From positions 1-54,485 of the forward strand of contig NZ_PVBM01000029.1 of the NCBI RefSeq assembly GCF_002968575.1: a stretch of 54,485 bases of DNA. Reading direction: 5' to 3'. Source of the DNA: Neorhizobium huautlense. Lineage in GTDB: Bacteria; Pseudomonadota; Alphaproteobacteria; Rhizobiales; Rhizobiaceae. Shown here piece after piece: positions 14,991-25,127 of this stretch (position 1 is the first letter of the stretch; every line of letters starts with the position of its first letter). A program made the translations under genes and the position numbers. The notes beneath the pieces are model-generated. The model saw nothing but the letters and a program-made list of their open reading frames with translations, ran no database searches and had not been told where the DNA came from.

Positions 14991-15722
14991 ATGGAAATCG
15001 GCAGCATTGGCAGGGACTACCCGGCACGGTCCGCGAAGCCGGGTGAGGCATCCCCCCGGACAGACGCCGCCACAGAGGCATCGTCCGGTTCATCCGGTCG
15101 AAAAGAAGAGCTATACAATCCCCTGGTTCATAGCCTGACATCGCTGACCAAGGCGACGGAGGAAGCGGAGGAACAGATAAAGGCGCGCGCCAAGCGAAAG
15201 CTCGAGGACGCCAAGCAGCAGCTCGCATTCATGCGCCGCAGGGGTTTCGACCCGGACGTGATCGCCAAGCAGGCGGCCCAGCTCAGCGTGATCGTTGCGG
15301 GTGCTGCCCGCGAATTTGCCGAGGCTTTGCCCGGAGCCGGCGGGCTCACGTCATCCGCGCCTGCCGATACTCCGTCCACAGGAGATACAGCCGATCCGGT
15401 TTTGGATCAGAGCAAGCAGGCTGCGTCAGGCGACAGGTCAGTTGAGGACACGAGACCCGTCTCCCACGCAGAGCGGGCCTATCTCGAGGAGATGGGCGAA
15501 ACACCGCGAAATACGCCCCGGCTCTCCCCGGACGACATCAAGACGGCAATGGAATTCAGCTCCGTCGCACGCCAGATCAAGGCATTGCTGGAAGAGGCCG
15601 CCCGGAAGCTGCGCGAGCAGAACGGCACCGCCGCCTTGTCCGGTGCCCAGAACCTCGACGCCTCCGTCAACGCCCTGACCAGCACGGTCTCCGCTTTGCC
15701 AACGGTCAGCATCACGATTTAG
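14991..15722 (+). CDS. Hypothetical protein with a charged helical core
   Basis: I do not recognise this 243-residue protein. The first ~35 residues are Ser/Ala/Gly-rich and probably disordered. Residues ~38-105 form charged amphipathic helices (TKATEEAEEQIKARAKRK...; MRRRGFDPDVIAKQAAQLSVIVAGAAREFAEAL). A second disordered Pro/Ser/Thr linker follows, and a C-terminal helical segment begins near LSPDDIKTAMEFSSVARQIKALLEEA. There is no signal peptide or membrane helix. The ATG at 14991 has GGAG 7 nt upstream; a GTG directly before it is an alternative. The codon usage looks like that of neighbouring genes. It is convergent with pyk. Confidence 0.7.
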   Translation: MEIGSIGRDYPARSAKPGEASPRTDAATEASSGSSGRKEELYNPLVHSLTSLTKATEEAEEQIKARAKRKLEDAKQQLAFMRRRGFDPDVIAKQAAQLSVIVAGAAREFAEALPGAGGLTSSAPADTPSTGDTADPVLDQSKQAASGDRSVEDTRPVSHAERAYLEEMGETPRNTPRLSPDDIKTAMEFSSVARQIKALLEEAARKLREQNGTAALSGAQNLDASVNALTSTVSALPTVSITI

Positions 15723-15752
15723 CGCTCCATCCGCCGAGGGAAACTGCTCAGC

Positions 15753-15783
15753 AAAAAACCGCCGGATCGCTCCGGCCGTTTTT
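15753..15783. terminator. Bidirectional terminator between the hypothetical gene and pyk
   Basis: The arms AAAACCGCCGG and CCGGCCGTTTT pair with one mismatch over a 6-nt loop, with A-runs on one side and T-runs on the other. It lies between two convergent genes and can terminate both. Confidence 0.8.
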
Positions 15784-15800
15784 GGTTGCTGGCGAAAACC

Positions 15801-17240
15801 TCAGATACCCGTCTGGCCGTCTGAGCCGATATAGGCAATCCGCAACATGTTGGTGGCACCAGGCGTGCCGAGCGGAACACCGGCCGAAATGATGATCCGG
15901 TCGCCCGGCTTGCCGAAACCTTCCGACACCACGATACGGCAGGCGCGATTGACCATGTCGTCGAGATCTTCCGCGTCGTGGGTGACGACGCAATGGGTGC
16001 CCCAGCAGATGGAAAGCCGGCGTGCCGTCTGGATGATCGGCGACAGCGCGATGATCGGCACCTGCGGCCGTTCGCGCGAAGCGCGCAGGCCCGTTGTTCC
16101 CGATGACGTGTAGGTGACGATCGCCGAAAGGCGCAATGTCTCGGCGATCTGGCGGGCAGCAAGCGAAATGGCGTCGGCGCCTGTCGCCTCCGGTGTCGCG
16201 CGCTGCGAATAGATGATGCTCGGATAAAGCGGGTCCTGTTCGACGGTCGTGGCGATCGACGCCATCATCGAGACGGCTTCCACCGGATATTGGCCCGATG
16301 CCGATTCTGCCGACAGCATGACTGCATCGGCGCCTTCGAACACGGCGATCGAGACGTCCGAGACTTCCGCGCGGGTCGGCACCGGCGAGGAGATCATCGA
16401 TTCCAGCATCTGCGTCGCGACGACGACCGGCTTGCCCGCACGGCGACAGGCGCGGGTCAACTGCTTCTGGATGCCCGGCACCGCTTCGATCGGCATTTCC
16501 ACGCCGAGGTCGCCGCGGGCGACCATCAGCGCATCGGAAAGCTCGATGATCTCGTCGATGCGTTCGATCGCCTGCGGCTTTTCAATCTTCGACATCACGC
16601 CAACACGGCCCCGGGCGATCTTGCGTACTTCGGCCAGGTCGTCGGGACGTTGCACGAACGAGAGCGCCACCCAATCGACCTCGCCGGTTGCAAGCGCTGC
16701 ATCGAGATCGACGCGGTCCTTGTCGGTCAGTGCCCCGACGCCGAGCAGCGTATCGGGCAGGCTGACGCCTTTCTTGTCGGAAATGCTGGTGCCGGCAACC
16801 ACGGTGCAGACGATGCTCTTGCCATCGGCCTTCTCCGCCTTCAGAGCCAGCTTGCCATCATCGATCAGCAAGCGATGACCCGGCTTCACGGCTTCAAGAA
16901 TTTCGGGATGCGGCAGGAAAACGCGATTTTCGTCGCCTGGCTCGTCGCGATTGTCGAGCGTGAAGGTCTGCCCCACCTTGAGCGTCACCTTGCCGGCCGC
17001 GAACTTGCCTACCCGCAACTTCGGGCCCTGCAGGTCGCAGAGAATGCCGATCGGTCGCCCGCAACGCGCCTCGACCGACCGGATGCGCTGAATGAGCGTC
17101 CGCATCAGGTCGTGGCTCGCATGGCTCATGTTGATCCGGAAAAGATCGGCCCCCGCTTCGTGCAGCTTCTGGATCATCTCCTCATCGGCGGAGGACGGTC
17201 CGAGCGTGGCAAGGATCTTAACTTTGCGGTAGCGCCTCAT
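15801..17240 (-). CDS. pyk: Pyruvate kinase
   Basis: This 479-residue glycolytic enzyme converts phosphoenolpyruvate and ADP to pyruvate and ATP. Motifs are intact: KILATLGPSS at the start, INMSHASH, the active-site Lys/metal region MSKIEKPQAIERIDEI and MVARGDLGVEMP, and KPVVVATQMLESMI. The C-terminal domain shows TSSGTTGLRASRERPQVPIIAL. The start ATG shares its A with the TGA stop of the upstream DUF1036 gene (TGATG), which implies translational coupling. A bidirectional terminator follows. Confidence 0.97.
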   Translation of the reverse strand: MRRYRKVKILATLGPSSADEEMIQKLHEAGADLFRINMSHASHDLMRTLIQRIRSVEARCGRPIGILCDLQGPKLRVGKFAAGKVTLKVGQTFTLDNRDEPGDENRVFLPHPEILEAVKPGHRLLIDDGKLALKAEKADGKSIVCTVVAGTSISDKKGVSLPDTLLGVGALTDKDRVDLDAALATGEVDWVALSFVQRPDDLAEVRKIARGRVGVMSKIEKPQAIERIDEIIELSDALMVARGDLGVEMPIEAVPGIQKQLTRACRRAGKPVVVATQMLESMISSPVPTRAEVSDVSIAVFEGADAVMLSAESASGQYPVEAVSMMASIATTVEQDPLYPSIIYSQRATPEATGADAISLAARQIAETLRLSAIVTYTSSGTTGLRASRERPQVPIIALSPIIQTARRLSICWGTHCVVTHDAEDLDDMVNRACRIVVSEGFGKPGDRIIISAGVPLGTPGATNMLRIAYIGSDGQTGI

Positions 17241-17713
17241 CAATTCTGGCCTTCTTGTGTGCCAGGCGTGTCCGAAAGCTGGACCATCCAGCTCCCCTGA
17301 CGGCCCGTGTCATATTCCTTGAAGCCCATGCGCTGAAAGCCACGGGCGAAACAATCGTTGACGCCGACGATCTTGAACTCGTTTTCCGCGACGCACATGT
17401 TGACATTGCCGGTCCAGCGGCCGCCGCGGGCCGCATCCTCCGCATAAAGATAATAATAGCGGGACTGCAGCTCGCCCTCGATCAGCGTCGCGCAGGTGGA
17501 GGCGGGCACCTGCCACCAGCCTTCGGTGGTCCAGCCTTCCGTCGCGCGGTAGCCGATGGCCACCCCGACAAGGTTCTGCGTACTGTTGCAGACGCGGAAA
17601 TCTGCATGCGCAGCGCCCGCCGCAAGCAGCGGCGCTCCGGCCGCCGCCATGGCGAACAGTGCCGGGGCGGAAAAGAGGGAGCGGAGATAGGTTTTCGGGG
17701 ATTTTTTCGACAC
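17240..17713 (-). CDS. DUF1036 family secreted protein
   Basis: This 157-residue protein has a signal peptide (to about residue 38, LLAAGAAHA) and then the DUF1036 domain: FRVCNSTQNLVGVAIGYR, GWTTEGWWQVPASTCATLIEGEL and RYYYLYAEDA. The mature part has four cysteines (in VCNST, STCAT, NMCVAE, NDCFAR) that could form two disulfides in the periplasm. The start codon is GTG. The function of DUF1036 is unknown. It overlaps pyk by one base and probably shares its transcript. Confidence 0.85.
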   Translation of the reverse strand: MSKKSPKTYLRSLFSAPALFAMAAAGAPLLAAGAAHADFRVCNSTQNLVGVAIGYRATEGWTTEGWWQVPASTCATLIEGELQSRYYYLYAEDAARGGRWTGNVNMCVAENEFKIVGVNDCFARGFQRMGFKEYDTGRQGSWMVQLSDTPGTQEGQN

Positions 17714-17912
17714 GGTTTCCGTCAGGACTCCATGGTTATTCGTGAAGCACTTTCTTCGCGCGCCGGAATCGGAAAGTCAACGAAAGTCTAATCGATTAGC
17801 CAACCTTCACGCCACCAACCAGTGCCTTTTAACTGGTCCAGCGCCGCTTGCGCCCGGCGGCTGCGCATGCCATCACCGATATCGACGAAACGACAGCTAC
17901 TCCCCGCGCCAC

Positions 17913-18704
17913 ATGCAGGACTTCATTCCGTTCGAAATCATAGAAGGCGATTATGACGCCGGCATGGTGCTGCTTGCCGATCATGCCATGAACCGGCTGC
18001 CGGCCCGATACGGAAGCCTGGGACTTCCGCCGAGCGCATTCGAGCGCCATATCGCTTTCGATATTGGCATCGAGATGCTGACCCGCCGGCTCGCTGGCAT
18101 GCTGGATGTCCCGGCCGTGCTCGGCTGCTTCTCCCGCCTGCTTATCGACCCGAACCGCGGCGAGGACGATCCGACCCTGGTCATGAAGATTTCCGACGGT
18201 GCGATCATTCCCGGCAATCATCCGATCACCGAAGAGGAATGGGCGCTCCGGCTCGATACATATCACCGCCCCTATCACCGCGCGGTCGAGCGGACGATTG
18301 CCAAGGCGGGCGCATCCGGCCGGGCTCCGCTCGTGCTGTCGCTGCATTCCTTCACGCCCTTTTGGAAGGGCGTGCCGAGACCCTGGCACGCGGCAGTACT
18401 TTGGGACAGCGATCACCGCGCCGTCCTTCCGTTTCTTAAACTTTTGCGGCAACCGGGCGATATCCTCGTCGGCGACAACGAACCCTATGACGGTGCGTTG
18501 AAGGGCGACACCATGTACCGTCACTGCATGATATCAGGCACGCCGCATGCCCTCCTCGAGGTGCGGCAGGACCTGATTGGCGATGAGCGTGGCGTCGATG
18601 CCTGGGCCGAAAGATTGGCGCCGGTCTTCAAGACGCTGAATGCCGACCCCACATTGCACGAATACAGGATCTTCCCGTCGCGTACGGGTCCCTATCCGAC
18701 TTGA
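17913..18704 (+). CDS. N-formylglutamate amidohydrolase family protein
   Basis: This protein of about 263 residues matches the N-formylglutamate deformylase/HutG-like family of metal amidohydrolases (ILLADHAMNRLPARYGSLGLP, RLLIDPNRGEDDPTLVM, YHRPYHRAVER, LVLSLHSFTPF, LLEVRQDLI). I start at MQDFIPFEII because homologues begin there; the frame is open 57 codons further upstream through sequence with no protein character. No hut genes are present. It lies with DUF1244 and gapR genes, so the real substrate may not be formylglutamate. The DUF1244 gene starts 21 nt downstream. Confidence 0.85.
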   Translation: MQDFIPFEIIEGDYDAGMVLLADHAMNRLPARYGSLGLPPSAFERHIAFDIGIEMLTRRLAGMLDVPAVLGCFSRLLIDPNRGEDDPTLVMKISDGAIIPGNHPITEEEWALRLDTYHRPYHRAVERTIAKAGASGRAPLVLSLHSFTPFWKGVPRPWHAAVLWDSDHRAVLPFLKLLRQPGDILVGDNEPYDGALKGDTMYRHCMISGTPHALLEVRQDLIGDERGVDAWAERLAPVFKTLNADPTLHEYRIFPSRTGPYPT

Positions 18705-18725
18705 AGAGAACCAGGAGATGTTCCG

Positions 18726-19034
18726 ATGACCGAACTTTCGAAGGAACAGCAGACCGAATTCGAGGCCGCGGCCTTCCGGCGTCTGGTGCAGCATCTGCGC
18801 GAACGGACCGACGTGCAGAACATCGATCTGATGAATCTCGCCGGATTCTGCCGCAACTGCCTGTCCAACTGGTACCGCGACGCCGCAACGGAAGCGGGCG
18901 TCGACCTTTCCAAGGACGCCTCGCGCGAGATCGTCTACGGCATGCCTTACGAGGAGTGGAAAAATCTCCACCAGGCCGAAGCGAGCGACGCTCAAAAAGC
19001 CGCATTCGAAGTGAACAAGCCCGCGCACGGTTGA
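18726..19034 (+). CDS. DUF1244 family protein
   Basis: This 102-residue soluble helical protein matches DUF1244 (FRRLVQHLRERTDVQNIDLMNLAGFCRNCLSNWY, then YGMPYEEWKNLHQ). The FCRNCLSNWY segment with two Cys three apart is characteristic of the family. The function is unknown. It starts 21 nt behind the amidohydrolase gene and lies about 80 nt upstream of gapR, all on the same strand. Confidence 0.88.
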   Translation: MTELSKEQQTEFEAAAFRRLVQHLRERTDVQNIDLMNLAGFCRNCLSNWYRDAATEAGVDLSKDASREIVYGMPYEEWKNLHQAEASDAQKAAFEVNKPAHG

Positions 19035-19116
19035 TCGACAGGCGATTTGTCTTGACCTTCCGGCAGCTTTTCGGCAGTTGACGACCACTCATTCAAATTT
19101 TCATCAGGAGATCCCG

Positions 19117-19389
19117 ATGTCTGATGCTCATGGCGTCGCCCGCGACCAACTCCGCGCATTTGTCGAGCGCATCGAAAGACTGGAAGAAGAAAAGAAGACG
19201 ATCGCCGACGATATCAAGGACGTCTATGGCGAAGCCAAGTCCATGGGCTTCGACACCAAGATCCTGAAGAAGGTCATTGCGCTGCGCAAGAAGGACGACC
19301 AGGAACGCATGGAAGAGGACATGATCCTCGATACCTACCTGCAGGCGCTGGGCATGATCGAGTCAGCTCCCGATCAGGACGCCGCCTGA
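19117..19389 (+). CDS. gapR: GapR family nucleoid-associated protein (DUF2312)
   Basis: This 90-residue protein matches GapR (formerly DUF2312/UPF0335): AxxQLRxFVERIERLEEEKKTIADDIKDVYGEAKSMGFDTK followed by ILKKVIALRKKD. In Caulobacter GapR tetramers clamp overtwisted, AT-rich DNA ahead of replication forks and stimulate gyrase and topoisomerase IV. I start at MSDAHGVARD because catcaggag lies just upstream; an upstream in-frame start 13 codons earlier lacks a clear ribosome site. A strong hairpin terminator follows. Confidence 0.92.
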   Translation: MSDAHGVARDQLRAFVERIERLEEEKKTIADDIKDVYGEAKSMGFDTKILKKVIALRKKDDQERMEEDMILDTYLQALGMIESAPDQDAA

Positions 19390-19412
19390 AGCTCCCGGAT
19401 CCGAGAGTACCA

Positions 19413-19439
19413 AAAACCCGCCACTCGGCGGGTTTTTTC
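19413..19439. terminator. Bidirectional terminator after gapR
   Basis: A perfect stem AAAACCCGCC/GGCGGGTTTT with a 4-nt loop (actc) is followed by a T-run on the plus strand and preceded by an A-run. It separates gapR from the convergent M15 peptidase gene and serves both. Confidence 0.9.
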
Positions 19440-19461
19440 TTGCTGCGAATTCTCGAGCGGT

Positions 19462-21276
19462 TCAGTTCGCGGGGCCGCTGAAGCGGTTGGGATCGATCGC
19501 CACCGCTGCGGCAACCGGCTTGAAGCCGCCGCCGGAATAGGCTGCCGAATAGTCGGCATTCAGCGTCCGGTTCGTCACGCGCGGCGCCTTCATGGAAGCG
19601 ACCTCTTCGGCGCGATTATTGTTGAGAGCCCACTTCGCAACCATATCGCCGGTCAGGCCCTTGCTGGATGCCTGGGAGGCAGGCTGGGCTGTACGGCCGC
19701 CCTTGGTCGGCGCAGGCAAGGCGCCGGTGGAGGCAGCGACTGGCGTCTTCGGCGCATCGAACCCGTCGCCGAACTGCATGCCCTTCCTGGCGGAAGACGA
19801 CTGGATGACCTTCGGCGAAACGGCAGCCGTCTGGACCGGTTTCTGGACCGGCACGGCTGGCGGTGCGGGTAGAGCCGCGGCCTTGGGCTGCGCCGGGACC
19901 GGAACGGCGGCCGAAGGCGCCGATGGCATTGCCTGGCGCGCAGGCTCGACACTCTGCGAAAGGGCAGCCACGAGTTCGGGCGTCAGTTCCTGTTCGTTGG
20001 CATCGTGCCGCGAAGCCGGAGCAGCTGCCGCCGCGGCAGGGCGATGAGCAGGCAGCGGAATAGCGGCCATCTCCTGCGGCGGCTGCATCGGGCCGACGGA
20101 GGCCGTCATCACGCCGTTGTCGGCATCGCCCTTCAGGCCACGTGGCCCGAGCAGGGTCGGAACCGGGATCTCATAGGCGGAAAGATCCGCAAAGTTCTCG
20201 CCGTTCTGCTGCATATTGGCCTGAGCGGAGGCCTGGATCGCAAGAGCTTCCTGCGCCGGATTGCGTGCCGGCGAATAAAGCGCGGTCGCAAAGCCGCCAG
20301 GGGCCGCATCCGAGCGGAAGGCCGGACGCGAAAGCGGAACGGGTGCTGCGATATCGGCCTGAGGCGGCTGCGGCGCAGCCGAAGCGACCATCACGGGAGC
20401 CGCAGGCTCCTCTTCCGGTGCCGGTTTTGCGGCCGGTGCCGGACGTTGCGCGGTGGCCGGCGTGCTGCTTTCCTCGTTGTCCTCCTCCTCGTCGGCACCA
20501 CCGCCGCCGAACAGGAAGGCCAGCAGGTTAGGCTGCCGCTTGCGGCCGGTCTCCTCGCCGCGGATGCCGCCGCCGGCGGTGCTGGCGATCTGGATCGAGC
20601 TGGAGCTGACGCGTTTCTTGTAGTCGGCAAGCGCCTGTTCATAACCCGGCAGCGGCTTGCCGTCAGCGGGAAGATGAACGGTATTGCCCTTCGGGAAGAT
20701 CTGCACCAGTTCCTGGCGCGACATGCGCGGCCAGGCGCGAACACCGCCGACGTCGAGATGCACGAAGGGCGAACCGGATTTCGGATAAAAGCCCACGCCC
20801 CCGACCTGCATCTGCATGGCGAGCGCGCGCAGCGTAGAAAGCTTCACGCCCGGTATGTAGAAATCCATGGCCTTGCCGAGCATATGCTGGCTGTTCTTGG
20901 CAACGCCCGTGGTTCGGGACCGCGAACGCAGCATGCCGTTGGTTTCAGGCGAACGAAAGGCCGAGACAACGTGGATGTAATCGGAGGCACCGGAACGGCG
21001 ATAGACTTCCCAGACGAGGTCGAAAAGCCGCGGGTCCATCTTGGTCGGCTGATTCTTGCGCCAGTCGCGCAGGAGCTGGTTGATCTGCTGCAGGCCGCGC
21101 TGGTCGTATCTGCCATTCCGCTTGAAGGTAATGACTGCTTTTTCGCCTGTGTGCACGAAATAAAGCTTCAGGCTGCGATCTTCGGCAGCAGCTTGGGTGG
21201 CTGAGCCGGAAAGAATAGGAAACGCCGTCAAAAGCAGCAACGCTGCGGCAACGACGTGCTTGGTGAAAGTTCCCAT
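19462..21276 (-). CDS. M15-type murein endopeptidase (DUF882, MepK/YcbK-like) with long low-complexity tail
   Basis: This protein of about 604 residues starts at MGTFTKHVVAAALLLL, a signal peptide cleaved near AAAEDR. Residues ~35-185 form the DUF882/peptidase M15 domain with the zinc site SQHMLGKAMD (His131, Asp138) and FVHLDVG (His173). E. coli MepK of this family cleaves mDAP-mDAP (3-3) crosslinks in peptidoglycan. The remaining ~400 residues are Ala/Pro-rich and poorly ordered, with an acidic patch (DEEEDNEESS) near 260. That tail is much longer than in YcbK (about 180 residues in total). The gene is alone, behind an upstream region rich in TTGAC repeats. Confidence 0.85.
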   Translation of the reverse strand: MGTFTKHVVAAALLLLTAFPILSGSATQAAAEDRSLKLYFVHTGEKAVITFKRNGRYDQRGLQQINQLLRDWRKNQPTKMDPRLFDLVWEVYRRSGASDYIHVVSAFRSPETNGMLRSRSRTTGVAKNSQHMLGKAMDFYIPGVKLSTLRALAMQMQVGGVGFYPKSGSPFVHLDVGGVRAWPRMSRQELVQIFPKGNTVHLPADGKPLPGYEQALADYKKRVSSSSIQIASTAGGGIRGEETGRKRQPNLLAFLFGGGGADEEEDNEESSTPATAQRPAPAAKPAPEEEPAAPVMVASAAPQPPQADIAAPVPLSRPAFRSDAAPGGFATALYSPARNPAQEALAIQASAQANMQQNGENFADLSAYEIPVPTLLGPRGLKGDADNGVMTASVGPMQPPQEMAAIPLPAHRPAAAAAAPASRHDANEQELTPELVAALSQSVEPARQAMPSAPSAAVPVPAQPKAAALPAPPAVPVQKPVQTAAVSPKVIQSSSARKGMQFGDGFDAPKTPVAASTGALPAPTKGGRTAQPASQASSKGLTGDMVAKWALNNNRAEEVASMKAPRVTNRTLNADYSAAYSGGGFKPVAAAVAIDPNRFSGPAN

Positions 21277-21389
21277 AAGCCCGGCTTTGCCGCCCGGCGC
21301 CTTCTCACCCGAAGGCGTTTCTTTTGCATACTGATCCGGCAAAACGATCCCCGTCCTGTCGACAACGTCCCACGTTGCCTCAAATGACT

Positions 21390-21485
21390 GTCAATTGCGG
21401 TGACACGATGGCAAATGTGCCACACATGTACAACCTTATTCCGTATAGTCAACAATTGACTAATAGGAGATTGACAGAGGTTGAC
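21390..21485. promoter_or_regulatory. Cluster of TTGAC/GTCAA repeats upstream of the M15 peptidase gene
   Basis: The pentamer TTGAC occurs as GTCAA at 21390 and 21448, and as TTGAC at 21456, 21471 and 21481. The pair at 21448-21460 forms a dyad GTCAA-CAA-TTGAC, and the next copies follow at 15 and 10 nt. The patch is AT-rich compared with its surroundings. It could be an operator, or a promoter in which some copies serve as -35 boxes. Confidence 0.4.
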
Positions 21486-21529
21486 AGGACTTCCTTGCGC
21501 GAAGGTTAATCATTTCTAATGCACTGTTC

Positions 21530-23095
<1,566 letters not shown>

Positions 23096-23259
23096 GCTCG
23101 GCTCCCGGCTACGTTCATCGTGCCCCCTTTCGGGCTCTTATGTAGCCGGTTGTGTCAGAAAGGCTTGAACATCCCCTTTTGAGAAAAGCTTGCATTTTAA
23201 CTGAGGGCGATGAAAACAACTTCGCATAAACCGGACCGTAATATCAGAAGGACAAGGCG

Positions 23260-25119
23260 ATGAGACGACCAGAAACCGTGTGCCGTGAGATTCCCGCCGC
23301 GATTGCCGCAGGCGGCGCCGCTTCCGACCCGGCGCTCGGATTGCTGCCGGTCTGGAAGCTTTCGGATCTCTATCCTGCCAAGGACGCGCCGACCTTCGCG
23401 GCAGATATGGAAAAGGCGGAGGCACTTTCGCTCGCCTTCGAGGAGAAGTGGAAGGGTAAGCTTTCCGGTGCCGCGGCAAAGACCGGCGCCGGCGGGCTCG
23501 GCGAGGCGCTGAAAGAATACGAGGCGCTGGACGATCTCCTCGGCAAGCTCGGCTCCTTTGCCGGCCTCACCTATTTTTCCAACACGACGGATCCGGCCAA
23601 CGGCAAGTTCTACGGCGACGTGCAGACGAAGCTGACCGATCTGTCGTCGCATCTGCTTTTCTTTGCGCTCGAGCTGAACCGCATCGAGGACGCGGTCATG
23701 GATGTCTGCATGGATCGCGATCCGGCCGCCGGCCATTATCGGCCCTGGATCGTCGACCTCAGGAAGGACAAGCCTTTCCAGCTCGACGACAAGCTGGAAC
23801 AGCTCTTCCTCGAAAAATCGATGACCAGCGCCGCCGCCTTCAACCGGCTGTTCGACGAAACCATGGCGGAGCTGCGCTTCGAGGTGGACGGCGAGAAGCT
23901 GCCGCTCGAAGTGACGCTCAACATGCTGCAGGAGCCGCAGCCGGAAACCCGCGCCAAGGCCGCAGTCGCGCTGTCCAGGACCTTCCACGAAAACCTCCGC
24001 GTCTTCACGCTGATCACCAACACGCTCGCCAAGGACAAGGAAATCTCCGATCGCTGGCGGGGCTTCCAGGATATTGCCGACAGCCGGCATCTCGCCAATC
24101 GCGTCGAGCGTGAAGTCGTCGATGCGCTGGCCGCTGCGGTCAAGGATGCCTATCCACGGCTGTCGCACCGCTATTATGCGATGAAGGCAAAATGGCTCGG
24201 CATGGAGCAGTTGAATTTCTGGGACCGCAATGCGCCGCTGCCCGAGGCCCCGACTGCCCTTATTCCCTGGACCGATGCAAAGGAAACAGTGCTTTCCGCC
24301 TATCGGCGTTTTGCGCCGGAAATGGCCGAGATCGCCGGCCGCTTCTTCGAGGAGGAATGGATCGACGCCCCGGTACGACCGGGCAAGGCACCGGGCGCTT
24401 TCGCGCATCCGGTCGTGCCCTCTGCCCATCCTTATGTGCTCGTCAATTATATGGGCAAGCCGCGCGACGTGATGACGCTCGCCCACGAACTCGGCCACGG
24501 GGTGCATCAGGTGCTCGCCGGCGATCAGGGTGCCTTGATGTGCCAGACTCCGCTGACGCTCGCGGAAACCGCCTCGGTTTTCGGCGAGATGCTGACCTTC
24601 CGCGCGCTCCTGGAAAACACCAGGGACAAGCGCGAGAGGAAGGCGATGCTTGCCCAGAAGGTCGAGGACATGATCAACACGGTCGTGCGCCAGATCGCCT
24701 TCTACCAGTTCGAGCGCAAGGTCCACACCGCCCGCAAGCAAGGCGAATTGACGGCCGAACAGATCGGCGAATTGTGGCTGTCGGTCCAAGCCGAAAGCTT
24801 GGGGCCGGCGATCAGGATTTCGGAGGGTTATGAAAGCTGGTGGACCTATATCCCCCACTTCATCCATTCGCCCTTCTACGTCTATGCCTATGCCTTCGGC
24901 GACTGCCTGGTGAATTCGCTCTACGCGGTCTACCAGAACGCCGCACCGGGCTTCCAGCAGAAGTATTTCGAGCTTCTGAAGGCGGGCGGCACCAAACACC
25001 ATTCGGAACTCCTTGAGCCGTTCGGCCTCGACGCCACCGACCCGGCCTTCTGGTCGAAGGGCCTGTCGATGATCGAAAGCCTGATCGACGAGCTGGAGGC
25101 TCTGGACAACGGCGCCTGA
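23260..25119 (+). CDS. pepF: M3 family oligoendopeptidase F
   Basis: This 619-residue zinc metallopeptidase of family M3B degrades oligopeptides in the cytoplasm. The zinc motif HELGH lies near residues 409-413 with the third ligand Glu in LAETASVFGEM about 25 residues later. The N-terminal helical domain begins WKLSDLYPAKDAPTF, as in PepF. The late SPFYVYAYAFGDCLV segment is also family-typical. The Leu/Tyr-rich active-site cap is intact. pabB starts 8 nt downstream, so pepF leads an apparent operon with pabB, pabC and an NTF2-like gene. Confidence 0.93.
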   Translation: MRRPETVCREIPAAIAAGGAASDPALGLLPVWKLSDLYPAKDAPTFAADMEKAEALSLAFEEKWKGKLSGAAAKTGAGGLGEALKEYEALDDLLGKLGSFAGLTYFSNTTDPANGKFYGDVQTKLTDLSSHLLFFALELNRIEDAVMDVCMDRDPAAGHYRPWIVDLRKDKPFQLDDKLEQLFLEKSMTSAAAFNRLFDETMAELRFEVDGEKLPLEVTLNMLQEPQPETRAKAAVALSRTFHENLRVFTLITNTLAKDKEISDRWRGFQDIADSRHLANRVEREVVDALAAAVKDAYPRLSHRYYAMKAKWLGMEQLNFWDRNAPLPEAPTALIPWTDAKETVLSAYRRFAPEMAEIAGRFFEEEWIDAPVRPGKAPGAFAHPVVPSAHPYVLVNYMGKPRDVMTLAHELGHGVHQVLAGDQGALMCQTPLTLAETASVFGEMLTFRALLENTRDKRERKAMLAQKVEDMINTVVRQIAFYQFERKVHTARKQGELTAEQIGELWLSVQAESLGPAIRISEGYESWWTYIPHFIHSPFYVYAYAFGDCLVNSLYAVYQNAAPGFQQKYFELLKAGGTKHHSELLEPFGLDATDPAFWSKGLSMIESLIDELEALDNGA

Positions 25120-25127
25120 GTATCCCG

